Shown here piece after piece: positions 26,056 through 33,567 of a stretch of 34,267 nucleotides of DNA. The stretch comes from Gemmiger gallinarum. Lineage in GTDB: Bacteria; Bacillota; Clostridia; Oscillospirales; Ruminococcaceae. Within the stretch, counting starts at the first letter, position 1, and each line of letters begins with the position of its first letter. The translations under genes were made by a program, and so were the position numbers. The notes under the pieces were generated by a model, which worked only from the letters and a program-made list of their open reading frames with translations, had not been told where the DNA came from and did not search any database. Location of the stretch: assembly GCF_014982805.1 (NCBI RefSeq), contig NZ_JADCKC010000005.1:1-34267 (forward strand), read 5' to 3'.

Positions 26056-26256
26056 TCATTTACAAAACGAAACGCCTGATTGCTCCGCAACACAATAGTT
26101 GATATCGGTGAACGACCAGGTCTTGGAGAACTGATGGCCCACCTGAAAAATTCCGTCCGCCCAAATGCGGCGGATGGGAATGCAGTCCTGCACACTGCGC
26201 GGAATGCGGAACTTGATGCGCTCCTGTTTCCGCGCTTTGGACAGGGTCTTGATCAA
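26056..26256 (-). pseudogene. VirB4-like conjugation ATPase, N-terminal fragment
   Basis: 66 residues only, beginning with a TTG that overlaps the PrgI stop. The segment KARKQERIKFRIPRSVQDCIPIRRIW and FQVGHQFSKTWSFTDINY is the recognisable start of the VirB4/TraE ATPase of Clostridiales conjugative elements, normally around 800 residues. The homology ends at about position 26083, and the remaining residues are unrelated. This marks the left deletion edge of the element. Confidence 0.8.
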
Positions 26257-26642
26257 TGGCGCTTCTCCTTACGGCTGCGCTTTTTCTGTTTAGGCTTCTT
26301 CATACGCATCCCTCCCTGGATTGCATCGTAGTAATAGCTGTTGGAACGATAGACCAGCCGTTTGGGGCTCAGGATCTCGGATTTGAACCACGCCCAGAAC
26401 AGCTGCTCAGCGGTCATACCGTGGTAGGAGAAAAATCCGCAAGCTGCGAAAGGCGCGGCGGCCAGGATGCATACCCAGCCGATTTCCTCTGTTCCCAGTA
26501 GCGGACGGAGCAAAAAATAAACGCCCACTGCCACCCCGAGGGCCAGCAGTGAGCAGATAAACTGCCGGGTGTTGAGACCGAAGAAGATGGTCTCATGATA
26601 ATCCCGGACTTCTTTGGGGATTTTGATTTCGATACGCGTCAC
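26253..26642 (-). CDS. PrgI family conjugation membrane protein
   Basis: About 129 residues. The protein has two hydrophobic helices (near residues 30-60) and the family's ending with KSEILSPKRLVYR followed by a basic tail. PrgI-like proteins belong to the mating-pair channel of Gram-positive type IV secretion systems and are encoded just before VirB4, as here. The start is uncertain. The open frame reaches a TTG at 26672 inside a terminator hairpin, so the GTG at 26642, leading into TRIEIKIPKEVRDYHE, is preferred. The gene looks intact, but its partners are broken, so it is probably non-functional. Confidence 0.78.
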   Translation of the reverse strand: MTRIEIKIPKEVRDYHETIFFGLNTRQFICSLLALGVAVGVYFLLRPLLGTEEIGWVCILAAAPFAACGFFSYHGMTAEQLFWAWFKSEILSPKRLVYRSNSYYYDAIQGGMRMKKPKQKKRSRKEKRH

Positions 26643-26659
26643 CTCTGATTCTAATGGGA

Positions 26660-26687
26660 AAGGGGCAGCCAAACATAGCTGCCCCTT
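26660..26687 (-). terminator. Terminator of the toxin-antitoxin pair
   Basis: AAGGGGCAGC and GCTGCCCCTT form a perfect 10-bp stem with an 8-base loop, starting five bases past the toxin stop on the minus strand. The T-run after it is short. Confidence 0.65.
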
Positions 26688-26691
26688 CGGT

Positions 26692-27036
26692 TTACTCTAT
26701 ATCTTCTTCTGTTTCCTCCGGTTGGAACGAATGTCCCAGCAGGATGCGGATGGTATCACGCCGGCCATACAGCACCCGAACCACCTGTGCGGTGGTGTGT
26801 GTACCAATGTAAAATGCCACGTAGTTACCACTGGTCACATAGCGATACCCTGTATCTACTCCGTTATACTGTAAAGGCGCCCCTGATAGGGGGAATTGTT
26901 CCAACTGGCGAACCGCCTTCAGGATGCGCTCAACAGTACGCCGGGCGGCTACTGGGTTACCCAATTCCGTTTCGATATACTGCCGGATATTCAGCATATC
27001 CTGCTGTGCCAACGGAGAAATCTGTACCTTCGCCAT
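26692..27036 (-). CDS. RelE/ParE-type toxin
   Basis: 114-residue protein of the RelE/ParE superfamily. PLAQQDMLNIRQYIETELGNPVAA is the typical N-terminal helical pair, and GYRYVTSGNYVAFYI with VVRVLYGRRD is the beta-sheet core, including the conserved arginine-rich ending. RelE members cleave mRNA on the ribosome and ParE members inhibit gyrase; RRDTIRILLGH favours a ParE/RelE plasmid-stabilisation type but does not decide between them. It starts three bases after the antitoxin stop. The pair sits inside the conjugative remnant between virB6 and prgI, so it may have entered as an addiction cassette. Confidence 0.88.
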   Translation of the reverse strand: MAKVQISPLAQQDMLNIRQYIETELGNPVAARRTVERILKAVRQLEQFPLSGAPLQYNGVDTGYRYVTSGNYVAFYIGTHTTAQVVRVLYGRRDTIRILLGHSFQPEETEEDIE

Positions 27037-27039
27037 ATT

Positions 27040-27285
27040 TCACCCCAGCAGCATCTTTTCCGCATCGTCCAGTGCGAGCCAACCTTCTTCCTGACCGGAC
27101 CGCACGCCACGGGCCAGTTCGGTCAGCAATTTGACCATTGCCTGGCTTTTCTCATACTCCTGAATATCCATCACGGCATAACGACCGCGGCCGTTTTTGG
27201 TCAAGAAAACCGGTTCCTCGGCCGTGACATCCCGCAAAACTTCATTGTAATTGCGCAAATCAGAAATCGGTTTGATATTCGGCAT
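27040..27285 (-). CDS. Phd/YefM-type antitoxin
   Basis: 81-residue antitoxin. The N-terminal PNIKPISDLRNYNEVL is the Phd/YefM DNA-binding fold, and EEPVFLTKNGRGRYAVMDIQEYEK is its signature middle; the C-terminal tail should bind the toxin. The ATG at 27285 is chosen because the family begins at this point; ATG 27297 and an upstream 27309 start are also in frame. It precedes the toxin by three bases, the usual order, and should repress the pair. Confidence 0.86.
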   Translation of the reverse strand: MPNIKPISDLRNYNEVLRDVTAEEPVFLTKNGRGRYAVMDIQEYEKSQAMVKLLTELARGVRSGQEEGWLALDDAEKMLLG

Positions 27286-27369
27286 AGAGAACACCATCCT
27301 TTCTGCCATCTAGTATAGCAGAATCTTGAGCCAAATTCAACGAATAATTTTAAGAACTATCTTTCGCAA

Positions 27370-27840
27370 TCATAGTCCCATGATCTCCTTGACGATCCGG
27401 TCACATCCCTTCACTGCCCCAACCAGAACCAGCAGGTTGAAAGCCAGTTCTCCCACATAGGTCCAGACGGCGGTCACCACCGATACGCTGGTATCCACAG
27501 CGGGCGGACTAGAGGAAACAGCGGAGAAGATAATGCAGGCCAGGGCGATGACCACGCCCTGCAAACAGACTCCGGCGTAACTGCGCAGGAAGTTCTTACC
27601 CACATTGGACGTGGGTTCTCCGGCAAAGGACGAAAGCGGAATGGGCGCAATGGCCGCGTACATCCAAAGGGAAAACATCCGGCCATACACGGTCAGGATC
27701 ATCACGAAGGATAGTACGGTAATGAGTAGCCCGCCGATCAGCGTCACGGCCCAGAGCGGGATGGAGTCCCAGAAGCCCACCTCATTGATGGCGTCGATCA
27801 GCTCTTGGGGCAGTGTAGCGTATCGGTGGTGTACAGCCTT
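27370..27840 (-). pseudogene. VirB6/TrbL-like membrane protein, C-terminal fragment
   Basis: About 155 residues. Four hydrophobic segments are visible: LWAVTLIGGLLITVLSFVMIL, MFSLWMYAAIAPIPL, GVVIALACIIFSAV and the last ~30 residues. GRMFSLWMYAAIAPIPLSSFAG matches the conserved core of conjugative-element VirB6-like proteins. The N-terminal part is missing: near 27840 the frame changes and the upstream DNA belongs to an amidoligase. This is an internal deletion joint. Confidence 0.72.
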
Positions 27841-28075
27841 TCCCGCCCACATCGTTTGACCGCGCTGATACTCCCGTCGTAAACAAAGCGCCATTTTTTC
27901 CCGTCGTTGTCGAGCACTTCCCAAGGATCGTAGGTCACAGATTCCCGCGTTCTTCTTGCCGAAGTTCCAAACAGCGCTGCAACAGCCCTCGCTGCCTGTT
28001 CACGGGTCAGTCCCGTCATTTCGATTTCACAGCCGTAATTTTGATCTTTGAAATCAAGGGCCAGGCACCTCACCT
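27841..28075 (-). pseudogene. Amidoligase-like protein, N-terminal fragment
   Basis: About 70-75 residues resembling the N-terminus of the amidoligase proteins carried by Clostridiales conjugative elements: YGCEIEMTGLTREQAARAVAALFGT, then YDPWEVLDNDGKKWRFVYDGSI. These belong to the glutamine-synthetase/ATP-grasp-like amidoligase family and are normally about 300 residues. The frame is cut near 27840-27860, where it joins virB6 sequence. It overlaps the end of the methyltransferase fragment. Confidence 0.6.
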
Positions 28076-28200
28076 CCGTAAAGTTCTGCATCCAGAGCTG
28101 CCAGCCGCCGCCCGATAGCTTCCACCACATTGACCGTCACGCCGTTTCCAGCCTGTTTGTAGACCTGGTTGTCGCTCTGAATGGCCAACACCTTTGATAC
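28054..28200 (-). pseudogene. DNA cytosine-5 methyltransferase, C-terminal fragment
   Basis: About 48 residues ending at the TGA at 28054-28056. QVYKQAGNGVTVNVVEAIGRRL is motif X of C5 methyltransferases, with the conserved GN and a following helix. Everything upstream (catalytic PC and ENV motifs) is absent, because different DNA begins near 28200. It directly precedes the amidoligase fragment, the original element order. Confidence 0.68.
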
Positions 28201-28669
28201 GGATTTATTTTCAGGATACGGCGGCAAAGGGCATAACAGCAAGAAACCAGCTTATCGAGATGGCAACGGCTTCCCTGTCCGACCTGATGAAAGAACACCC
28301 GGAACACCGGGCAGAAGCGAAGCAGGATTTACAGCTTTTGAACGCCCAAAAGATGGGGGAACATGAAGCGGAGATTGAAAAAATCAAAAATGTGTTCCTG
28401 GCTATCCTGCGGGATATTAAGAAAGACATTGACAACGGGGAACAGGCGGGGGAAGCTGTGACCGCCGCTATGTTCCAAGCCATGCGGGACGTACTGGAGG
28501 AACAGAAGAAAAACCGCTTTCCATTGACGATGTAACGGCGATGATAGCCGGACAGATCGGACAGCTTGCACCGATGGATAAAGAAACTGTTGAAATGTTC
28601 CAGCAGTTTGCAAAAAAGATGATTACACAGACAGGAAAAAATAACTTACAAGAACTGGATAAGGAGTGA
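28200..28669 (+). pseudogene. Unrecognised protein remnant with a frameshift
   Basis: No family recognised. The first frame (to a TAA at 28533-28535) gives a charged, helical protein (KQDLQLLNAQKMGEHEAEIEKIKN). The reading continues in another frame after the A5 run at 28509-28513 as PLSIDDVTAMIAGQIGQLAP and ends at 28669. One extra A would restore a single frame of about 150 residues, so a one-base deletion in a homopolymer is likely. The 5' end is probably truncated near 28200 at the methyltransferase joint. The final AAGGAG of this gene is the ribosome site of the GrpB-deaminase gene, so they were one operon. Confidence 0.5.
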
Positions 28670-28675
28670 TTTATT

Positions 28676-29596
28676 ATGCCACAGCATATAACCGTTGTAA
28701 ATTATGACCCGGAATGGCCGTCAAAATATGTACGAGAGCGGGACTATATTACCGAAATACTGAAAGATAATTGCATTTCTATCTACCATATTGGAAGTAC
28801 ATCTGTTCCGGGACTGGCCGCCAAGCCAATTATCGATATTATGGCAGTCGTTAGAAGTCTTGAAAAGGTAGATACGGTTGCGGAAAAGTTTTCAGAGATA
28901 GGTTACGAATATCTCGGAGAATTTGGAATAACGGGCAGACGCTATCTTCGCAAAGGCGGTGATGAGCGAACCCATCAAATTCATATCTTTCAAGCGGACG
29001 ATTGGAACAATATCGGACGGCACCTTGCATTTCGGGACTATATGCGAACCCATAAAAAAGAGCGGGACGAATACGCAAAAATCAAGAAAGACCTTGCGCA
29101 AGAGTTCCCCTATGATATAGATGGATATTGTGATGGGAAAGAAAATTTTGTTCGTGAGATGGAAGAACGTGCGCTTGCTCAATACGATGGAGCGTGGGAT
29201 AAATTGTATATTGCCGCAAGGAAAGTACAGCATGAAAGAAAACTCTCTCCACTGATTGAGGCTGGGAGTGTTTCTGCCGCAGTTCTTTCGGCAAAAGGAA
29301 ATATCTATACCGGGGCCTGCATTGATACGGCTTGTTCATTGGGAATGTGCGCGGAAAGAAATGCGATTGCAAATATGATAACAAACGGGGAAAGCCAAAT
29401 CATAAAAATAGTCGCTGTTATGCCGGATGGAAAAGCAGGTATGCCGTGTGGAGCTTGCCGGGAATTTATGATGCAGTTGAATAAAACAGCAGACGAAATA
29501 GAAATTTTGTGCGACTATGAAACGAAAAAGGTGATACGCTTGAAGTCTTTAACTCCCGAATGGTGGAGCACAGACCAAATGGAAATGAACGAATGA
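28676..29596 (+). CDS. GrpB domain fused to a cytidine-deaminase-like domain
   Basis: 306-residue two-domain protein. Residues about 1-165 are a GrpB (UPF0157, nucleotidyltransferase-fold) domain, with HIGSTSVPGLAAKPIIDIM near residue 36 and GDERTHQIHIF. Residues about 175-295 are a cytidine/blasticidin-S-deaminase-like domain with the zinc site C225-A-E227 and P-C258-G-A-C261. All zinc ligands and the catalytic Glu are kept, so the enzyme may be active. The gene is much more AT-rich than the xylan genes and lies next to a truncated cat gene, suggesting a resistance cassette carried by the element. Nucleoside-antibiotic deamination is a guess from the deaminase subtype; substrate unknown. AAGGAG lies ten bases upstream of the ATG. 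Confidence 0.85.
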   Translation: MPQHITVVNYDPEWPSKYVRERDYITEILKDNCISIYHIGSTSVPGLAAKPIIDIMAVVRSLEKVDTVAEKFSEIGYEYLGEFGITGRRYLRKGGDERTHQIHIFQADDWNNIGRHLAFRDYMRTHKKERDEYAKIKKDLAQEFPYDIDGYCDGKENFVREMEERALAQYDGAWDKLYIAARKVQHERKLSPLIEAGSVSAAVLSAKGNIYTGACIDTACSLGMCAERNAIANMITNGESQIIKIVAVMPDGKAGMPCGACREFMMQLNKTADEIEILCDYETKKVIRLKSLTPEWWSTDQMEMNE

Positions 29597-29606
29597 GGAA
29601 TTTTTT

Positions 29607-29783
29607 ATGGAATACAGAGTAATTGACAGAAACAACTGGCAACGAAAAGAATATTTTGAACATTACCTGAAAGAAGTGCCTTGCACATATAGCATTACAA
29701 CAAAATTAGATATTACCGCCATCAAAAAACAGAGATTGAAACTTTCATGCGACGCCGTTGACAGTCACGCCCGTCTTTGCTAA
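29607..29783 (+). pseudogene. Chloramphenicol acetyltransferase (catA-like), truncated
   Basis: 58-residue frame whose first ~46 residues match the start of type A chloramphenicol acetyltransferase: MEYRVIDRNNWQRKEYFEHY, then PCTYSITTKLDITAIKKQ. The normal protein is about 215 residues, with the catalytic histidine near residue 190, so this copy is dead. Homology stops at about 29743, after which twelve unrelated residues lead to TAA. It starts eleven bases after the GrpB-deaminase gene, with its own GAGGAA ribosome site. Confidence 0.82.
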
Positions 29784-29794
29784 AAGGTAATCAA

Positions 29795-29824
29795 GGCGGG
29801 AAAGCCCTAAAATGGCTTCCCGCC
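29795..29824 (+). terminator. Terminator-like hairpin after cat'
   Basis: GGCGGGAA-A-GCC pairs with GGC-TTCCCGCC around a CTAAAAT loop, followed by CATTTCAATTTTT. It probably ended an operon in the element. Confidence 0.6.
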
Positions 29825-30180
29825 CATTTCAATTTTTAGAAAAGAAACGCTCCAAAATCAGAAAGAGAGCGTCCAAGCACTTTGAGAGATTGGTCGCCTT
29901 GTCCACCCATTCAGCGGGACAGCGAGCGGCGGTCAAGGTCGGGTGTAAACCCGTTCATTTCAGCCTTGACAGTTGCACGCTGTCCTGCTACGTTTCCGAG
30001 AGTGTGGCCACAACTTCGGGACACTTTGTCCACAAGTCGGAGCGCAGGACGAAGAACGGGGCGTTCATATACGCCCTGTCTGCTGTCGAAAACAGACCTG
30101 CGCTTGCGGCTCCACGCCACATAACCATTCTTTCTCCACAAAAAGCCATAGGCAGCGTCTGAAAAGACAACCTGAATCAA

Positions 30181-30245
30181 ACGCAAAAGCAGCCCTCTTT
30201 CCCGGCGGTCCCTTGGGATCCGTCGGAAGAAGGCTGCCTTTGCGT
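30181..30245. repeat. 65-nt extended stem-loop of unknown role
   Basis: ACGCAAA (30181-30187) and GCAGCC (30189-30194) pair with GGCTGC (30232-30237) and TTTGCGT (30239-30245), a 13-bp outer stem with one mismatch. A further imperfect inner stem (TTCCCGGCGG against CCGTCGGAA) continues it. No T-run follows on either strand, so it is not an ordinary terminator. It lies 104 bases past the regulator stop. Confidence 0.5.
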
Positions 30246-30349
30246 CTGCAAGAATCAATCCGAAAAAATCGAACAAAAATCCAGTAAAATGAACATCCAT
30301 GACTATCCGTTGCCAGACGCAGGATGTATGATAAACACAGAATCGGCGC

Positions 30350-31195
30350 TCAGTCCGTTTCCCCGAACTGTTTGCGATAAGCCTGGGGCGTAAAACCGGT
30401 CTGCTTGCGAAATACCCGGAAAAAATAGTTGTAGTCGGCAATGCCGATTTTCTGGCAGATTTCGCTGTTGGTCAGCTTGGTGGTGGTGAGCAGCTGCATG
30501 GCGTGCCGGATGCGCAGCTGCCGCACATACTCATGGATGCCGCAGCCGTAGGTCTGTTTGGAAAGCTCATACAGCGCTGTGCGCCCCACGCCCAACGCGG
30601 TGCAGATCCGCTCGCTGGAAAGATCTTCGGCCAGATGTTCCGATACAAAGTGGTTGAGCCGTTCTTTCAGGCTACCGGGCACCAGCCGGGCCATCTGGGC
30701 CTGGCACAGCGCCTGGGCCGAAAAGGAAAGCAGATCCCCGGCCGCGCGCAAAATGCGGTAGGGGGTGCGGGGCAGCTGCCGGTAGGCTTTGGACAGGTCC
30801 TCCTCCGCAATGCCGTACTTCCGGCACAGTTCCCGGGCCCGGCACCATTCCGCGTCCTCGTCTGCCCCCTGCACAATGTGGCTCAGCAGCAGATAGCCCG
30901 CCACTACTCCGTCCACCTGGATGGGGGTGATGGCCTCAATCAGGCCGGCATGGCAGGGATAGATCAGCGTTTTGCACTCCTGCCGGGCCTGGCGGCAGGC
31001 TTTCTGGTCACATAGCCGGCAACCCAGCGCCCCTTCCGGGGTAGCTCGCACCAGTTGGCAAAAGGCCGGCAGATCCGAAGGATAGGACAAAACATCCACG
31101 CCCCACTCGTCAAACACGACGGTGCGCAAACCGGTCAATTCGTAAAAATCCTGAAGAAGAACCAGCAGTTCTTTCTTGTCGAAGACCGCACCCAT
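30350..31195 (-). CDS. PocR-AraC transcriptional regulator
   Basis: 281-residue regulator. The N-terminal PocR sensory domain (about residues 8-165) shows the cysteine pattern GCRLCDQKAC...YPCHAGLIEAITPI. The AraC double helix-turn-helix (about 185-278) has DLSSERICTALGVGRTALYELSKQTYG, then NSEICQKIGIADYNYFFRVFRKQTG and the closing GFTPQAYRKQFG. The ATG at 31195 is set by AAGGAGG eight bases upstream and a near-consensus promoter. An upstream open extension is only antisense shadow of the kinase gene. It diverges from the kinase-tal-tkt operon, so it is the likely local activator of that operon. Ligand unknown; PocR domains bind small metabolites. Confidence 0.92.
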   Translation of the reverse strand: MGAVFDKKELLVLLQDFYELTGLRTVVFDEWGVDVLSYPSDLPAFCQLVRATPEGALGCRLCDQKACRQARQECKTLIYPCHAGLIEAITPIQVDGVVAGYLLLSHIVQGADEDAEWCRARELCRKYGIAEEDLSKAYRQLPRTPYRILRAAGDLLSFSAQALCQAQMARLVPGSLKERLNHFVSEHLAEDLSSERICTALGVGRTALYELSKQTYGCGIHEYVRQLRIRHAMQLLTTTKLTNSEICQKIGIADYNYFFRVFRKQTGFTPQAYRKQFGETD

Positions 31196-31228
31196 GTCCC
31201 TCGCCTCCTTGTTTGTCCCTTTATCTGT

Positions 31229-31257
31229 ATTGTAAATGGCGCCGGCGGCGCTGTCAA
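31229..31257 (-). promoter_or_regulatory. Promoter of the PocR-AraC gene with a GC dyad in its spacer
   Basis: On the minus strand TTGACA (31257-31252), a 17-base spacer and TACAAT (31234-31229). The spacer is almost wholly G+C and contains a GCGCCG/CGGCGC self-complementary dyad, a likely regulator or autoregulation site. The opposite strand of the same 99-bp gap must also hold the kinase promoter. Confidence 0.7.
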
Positions 31258-31294
31258 TCTTCTCTCCATTCTCTATCTCACAGGCGGTGATCTT

Positions 31295-32878
31295 ATGAAA
31301 AAAATTGAACAAAAATCCACTGCGCTGGGCATTGAGCTGGGCTCTACCCGCATCAAGGCAGTGCTGGCGGGCCCCGACGGTTCGGTGCTGGTCAGCGGCG
31401 CCCACGACTGGGAAAACCATTTTGAGGGCGGGTACTGGACCTACCCCCTGACGGAAGTCTGGGAGGGCATCCAGGATGCCTACCGCCATCTGGCCGAAGA
31501 GTATCAGAAAACTTACGGCGAACCGCTGACCACGGTGGGGGCCCTGGGTGTTTCCGCCATGATGCACGGCTATCTGCCCTTCGACCGGGACGGCCACCAG
31601 TTGGCCGCTTTCCGCACCTGGCGCAACACCACCACCCAGACTGCCGCCGAGGCGCTGACCCAGCGGTTCCACTTCAACATTCCCCAGCGGTGGAGCGTGG
31701 CCCATCTCTACCAGGCCATCCTCAACGGGGAAAGCCACGTCAGGAACATTGACTTCCTGACCACGCTGGCGGGGTATGTGCACTGGCAGCTCACAGGGGA
31801 AAAGGTGCTGGGCATCGGGGATGCCTCGGGCATATTCCCTATCGACAGTGCCGCCTGCGACTACGACGCCGCCATGATGGCTAGTTTCGATGAACTGCTG
31901 GCAGGGGCCGGAATGCCCTATCGCCTGCAGGACCTGCTGCCCCGGGTGCTCTGCGCCGGGCAGGATGCCGGATCCCTCACGGAGACGGGGGCACATCTGT
32001 TGGACCCCACCGGTACGTTGTCCCCCGGCGTGCCGGTCTGTCCGCCCGAGGGAGATGCCGGGACCGGTATGGCTGCCACCAATACGGTGGCGGTGCGTAC
32101 CGGCAATGTGAGTGCAGGTACCTCCATCTTTGCCATGGTGGTGCTGGAAAAGATGCTGAAAAACGTCTACCCCGAGATCGATCTGGTCACCACACCGGAC
32201 GGAGCTCCGGTGGCCATGGTCCACTGCAACAACTGCACCAGCGACCTGAACGCCTGGGTGAACCTGTTTGGCCAGGTGGCGGCTCTGTGCGGCACACAAG
32301 TGCCGGCATCCCAGTTGTTCCCGCTGCTTTTCAATGCCTCGCTGGAGGGCGCACCGGACTGCGGCGATGTGGTGCCGGTGAACTACTATTCCGGCGAGGG
32401 AGTGACCCACTTTGACGCGGGCCATCCGCTGCTGCTGCGCACGGCGGGCAGCGACTTCTCTCTGCCCAACCTCATGCGGGCGCACATCTATTCGGCCATG
32501 GCCACCCTGAAGATCGGGCTGGACATTCTCCAGGGGGAGAATGTGGCGGTGGACCGTCTGCTGGGCCACGGCGGACTCTTCAAGACTCCCGGTGTTGCCC
32601 AGCGGTATCTGGCGGCGGCTGCCCAGGCGCCCGTCACCGTCATGGAAACGGCCGGGGAAGGCGGCCCCTACGGCATGGCCCTGCTGGCCGGCTATCGGCT
32701 GGCGGTGCTGCAAGGCTGCCCGCTGAACCTGGCGGATTACCTGAAACAGAAGATCTTTGCCGGCTCCATGGGCACCACCCTGGAACCCCGGGAAGAGGAT
32801 GTGCGCGGATTTACCGCGTTCCTGGAACGATACAAGGCTGCTTTGCAGGCGGAACGCGCCGCCGTGGAGCATTTCTAA
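31295..32878 (+). CDS. FGGY-family pentulose kinase
   Basis: 527-residue sugar kinase distinct from the xylB product at the other end. The N-terminal phosphate loop is [27 protein letters not shown] follows, and the C-terminal ATP domain has [13 protein letters not shown] and the late [14 protein letters not shown]. The ATG at 31295 follows AGGCGGTG; an in-frame extension runs back through the divergent promoter and is rejected. It leads an operon with transaldolase (28 bases on) and transketolase, so its product should be a pentulose 5-phosphate. L-ribulose from arabinose, D-ribulose or D-xylulose are all possible; no AraA/AraD is adjacent. Confidence 0.9.
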   Translation: MKKIEQKSTALGIELGSTRIKAVLAGPDGSVLVSGAHDWENHFEGGYWTYPLTEVWEGIQDAYRHLAEEYQKTYGEPLTTVGALGVSAMMHGYLPFDRDGHQLAAFRTWRNTTTQTAAEALTQRFHFNIPQRWSVAHLYQAILNGESHVRNIDFLTTLAGYVHWQLTGEKVLGIGDASGIFPIDSAACDYDAAMMASFDELLAGAGMPYRLQDLLPRVLCAGQDAGSLTETGAHLLDPTGTLSPGVPVCPPEGDAGTGMAATNTVAVRTGNVSAGTSIFAMVVLEKMLKNVYPEIDLVTTPDGAPVAMVHCNNCTSDLNAWVNLFGQVAALCGTQVPASQLFPLLFNASLEGAPDCGDVVPVNYYSGEGVTHFDAGHPLLLRTAGSDFSLPNLMRAHIYSAMATLKIGLDILQGENVAVDRLLGHGGLFKTPGVAQRYLAAAAQAPVTVMETAGEGGPYGMALLAGYRLAVLQGCPLNLADYLKQKIFAGSMGTTLEPREEDVRGFTAFLERYKAALQAERAAVEHF

Positions 32879-32906
32879 TCACAAAGAAAACAAGGAGTGT
32901 AACTGT

Positions 32907-33566
32907 ATGAAATTCTTCATTGATACCGCTAACGTGGACGAGATCCGCGCCGCCAACGACATGGGCGTCATCGCAGGCGTCACCACCAACCCCAGCCTCA
33001 TCGCCAAGGAGGGCCGGGACTACGCCGAGACCCTGGCTGAAATTGCCACCATCGTGGACGGGCCCATCTCCGGCGAGGTCAAGGCCACCACCACCGATGC
33101 CGAGACGATGGTCAAGGAGGGCGAGGCCATCTACGCCCTGGACCCCAAGCACATGGTCGTAAAAATCCCCATGACCGCCGAGGGCCTCAAGGCCATCAAA
33201 GCCTTGTCCGCCAAGGGCATCCCCACCAACTGCACCCTGATTTTCAGCGCCAACCAGGCGCTGCTGGCCGCCCGCGCCGGTGCCACCTACGTCAGCCCCT
33301 TCCTGGGGCGCCTGGACGATATCTCCCAGCGGGGCATCGAGCTCATCGAGACCATCCACGACATGTTCCTCAACTACCCCGACATCGAGACCCAGATCAT
33401 CGCGGCCAGCGTGCGCAACCCCATCCACGTGACCGACTGTGCCCTGGCCGGTGCCGACATCGCCACCGTGCCCTACAAGGTCATTGAGCAGATGCTGCAT
33501 CATCCGCTGACCGATTCCGGCATCGAGAAGTTCAAGGAAGACTACTGCAAGGTGTTTGGTGAGTGA
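32907..33566 (+). CDS. tal: Transaldolase, short FSA/TalC type (right copy)
   Basis: 219 residues, identical to the left copy except D11 instead of N11, with the same Schiff-base lysine K86. At DNA level the first ~190 bases differ at many silent sites, then about 380 bases are identical, then two silent changes, then identity into transketolase. AAGGAG precedes the ATG. Sequence upstream of the ATG is unrelated between the copies, so the duplicated unit begins at the start codon. It follows the FGGY kinase and overlaps functionally with the left copy. Confidence 0.95.
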   Translation: MKFFIDTANVDEIRAANDMGVIAGVTTNPSLIAKEGRDYAETLAEIATIVDGPISGEVKATTTDAETMVKEGEAIYALDPKHMVVKIPMTAEGLKAIKALSAKGIPTNCTLIFSANQALLAARAGATYVSPFLGRLDDISQRGIELIETIHDMFLNYPDIETQIIAASVRNPIHVTDCALAGADIATVPYKVIEQMLHHPLTDSGIEKFKEDYCKVFGE

Positions 33567-33567
33567 T

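Larger units (their letters stand above)
29784..30349. other. Gene-free stretch: element end and two stem-loops
   Basis: 566 bases with no gene I can support. It contains the hairpin at 29795-29824 and the long stem-loop at 30181-30245. Frames over 100 codons exist on both strands between about 29812 and 30441, but their Cys/Arg/Ser-rich translations overlap each other, lack ribosome sites and resemble no family. The boundary of the mobile remnant probably falls here; no clear att repeat was found by eye. Confidence 0.5.

Noticed and set aside
28500-28520. Programmed -1 frameshift at the A-run.
   Set aside because: The heptamer in frame is G AAA AAC, not a canonical slippery X XXY YYZ, and no downstream stem was seen; a one-base deletion is simpler.
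29812-30162. 116-residue open frame after the cat fragment.
   Set aside because: No ribosome site, overlapped by equally long frames on both strands, composition not protein-like, no recognised family.
31196-32872. Long N-terminal extension of the PocR-AraC frame (840 residues in total).
   Set aside because: It is the antisense of the FGGY kinase gene; a strong Shine-Dalgarno and promoter fix the start at 31195.
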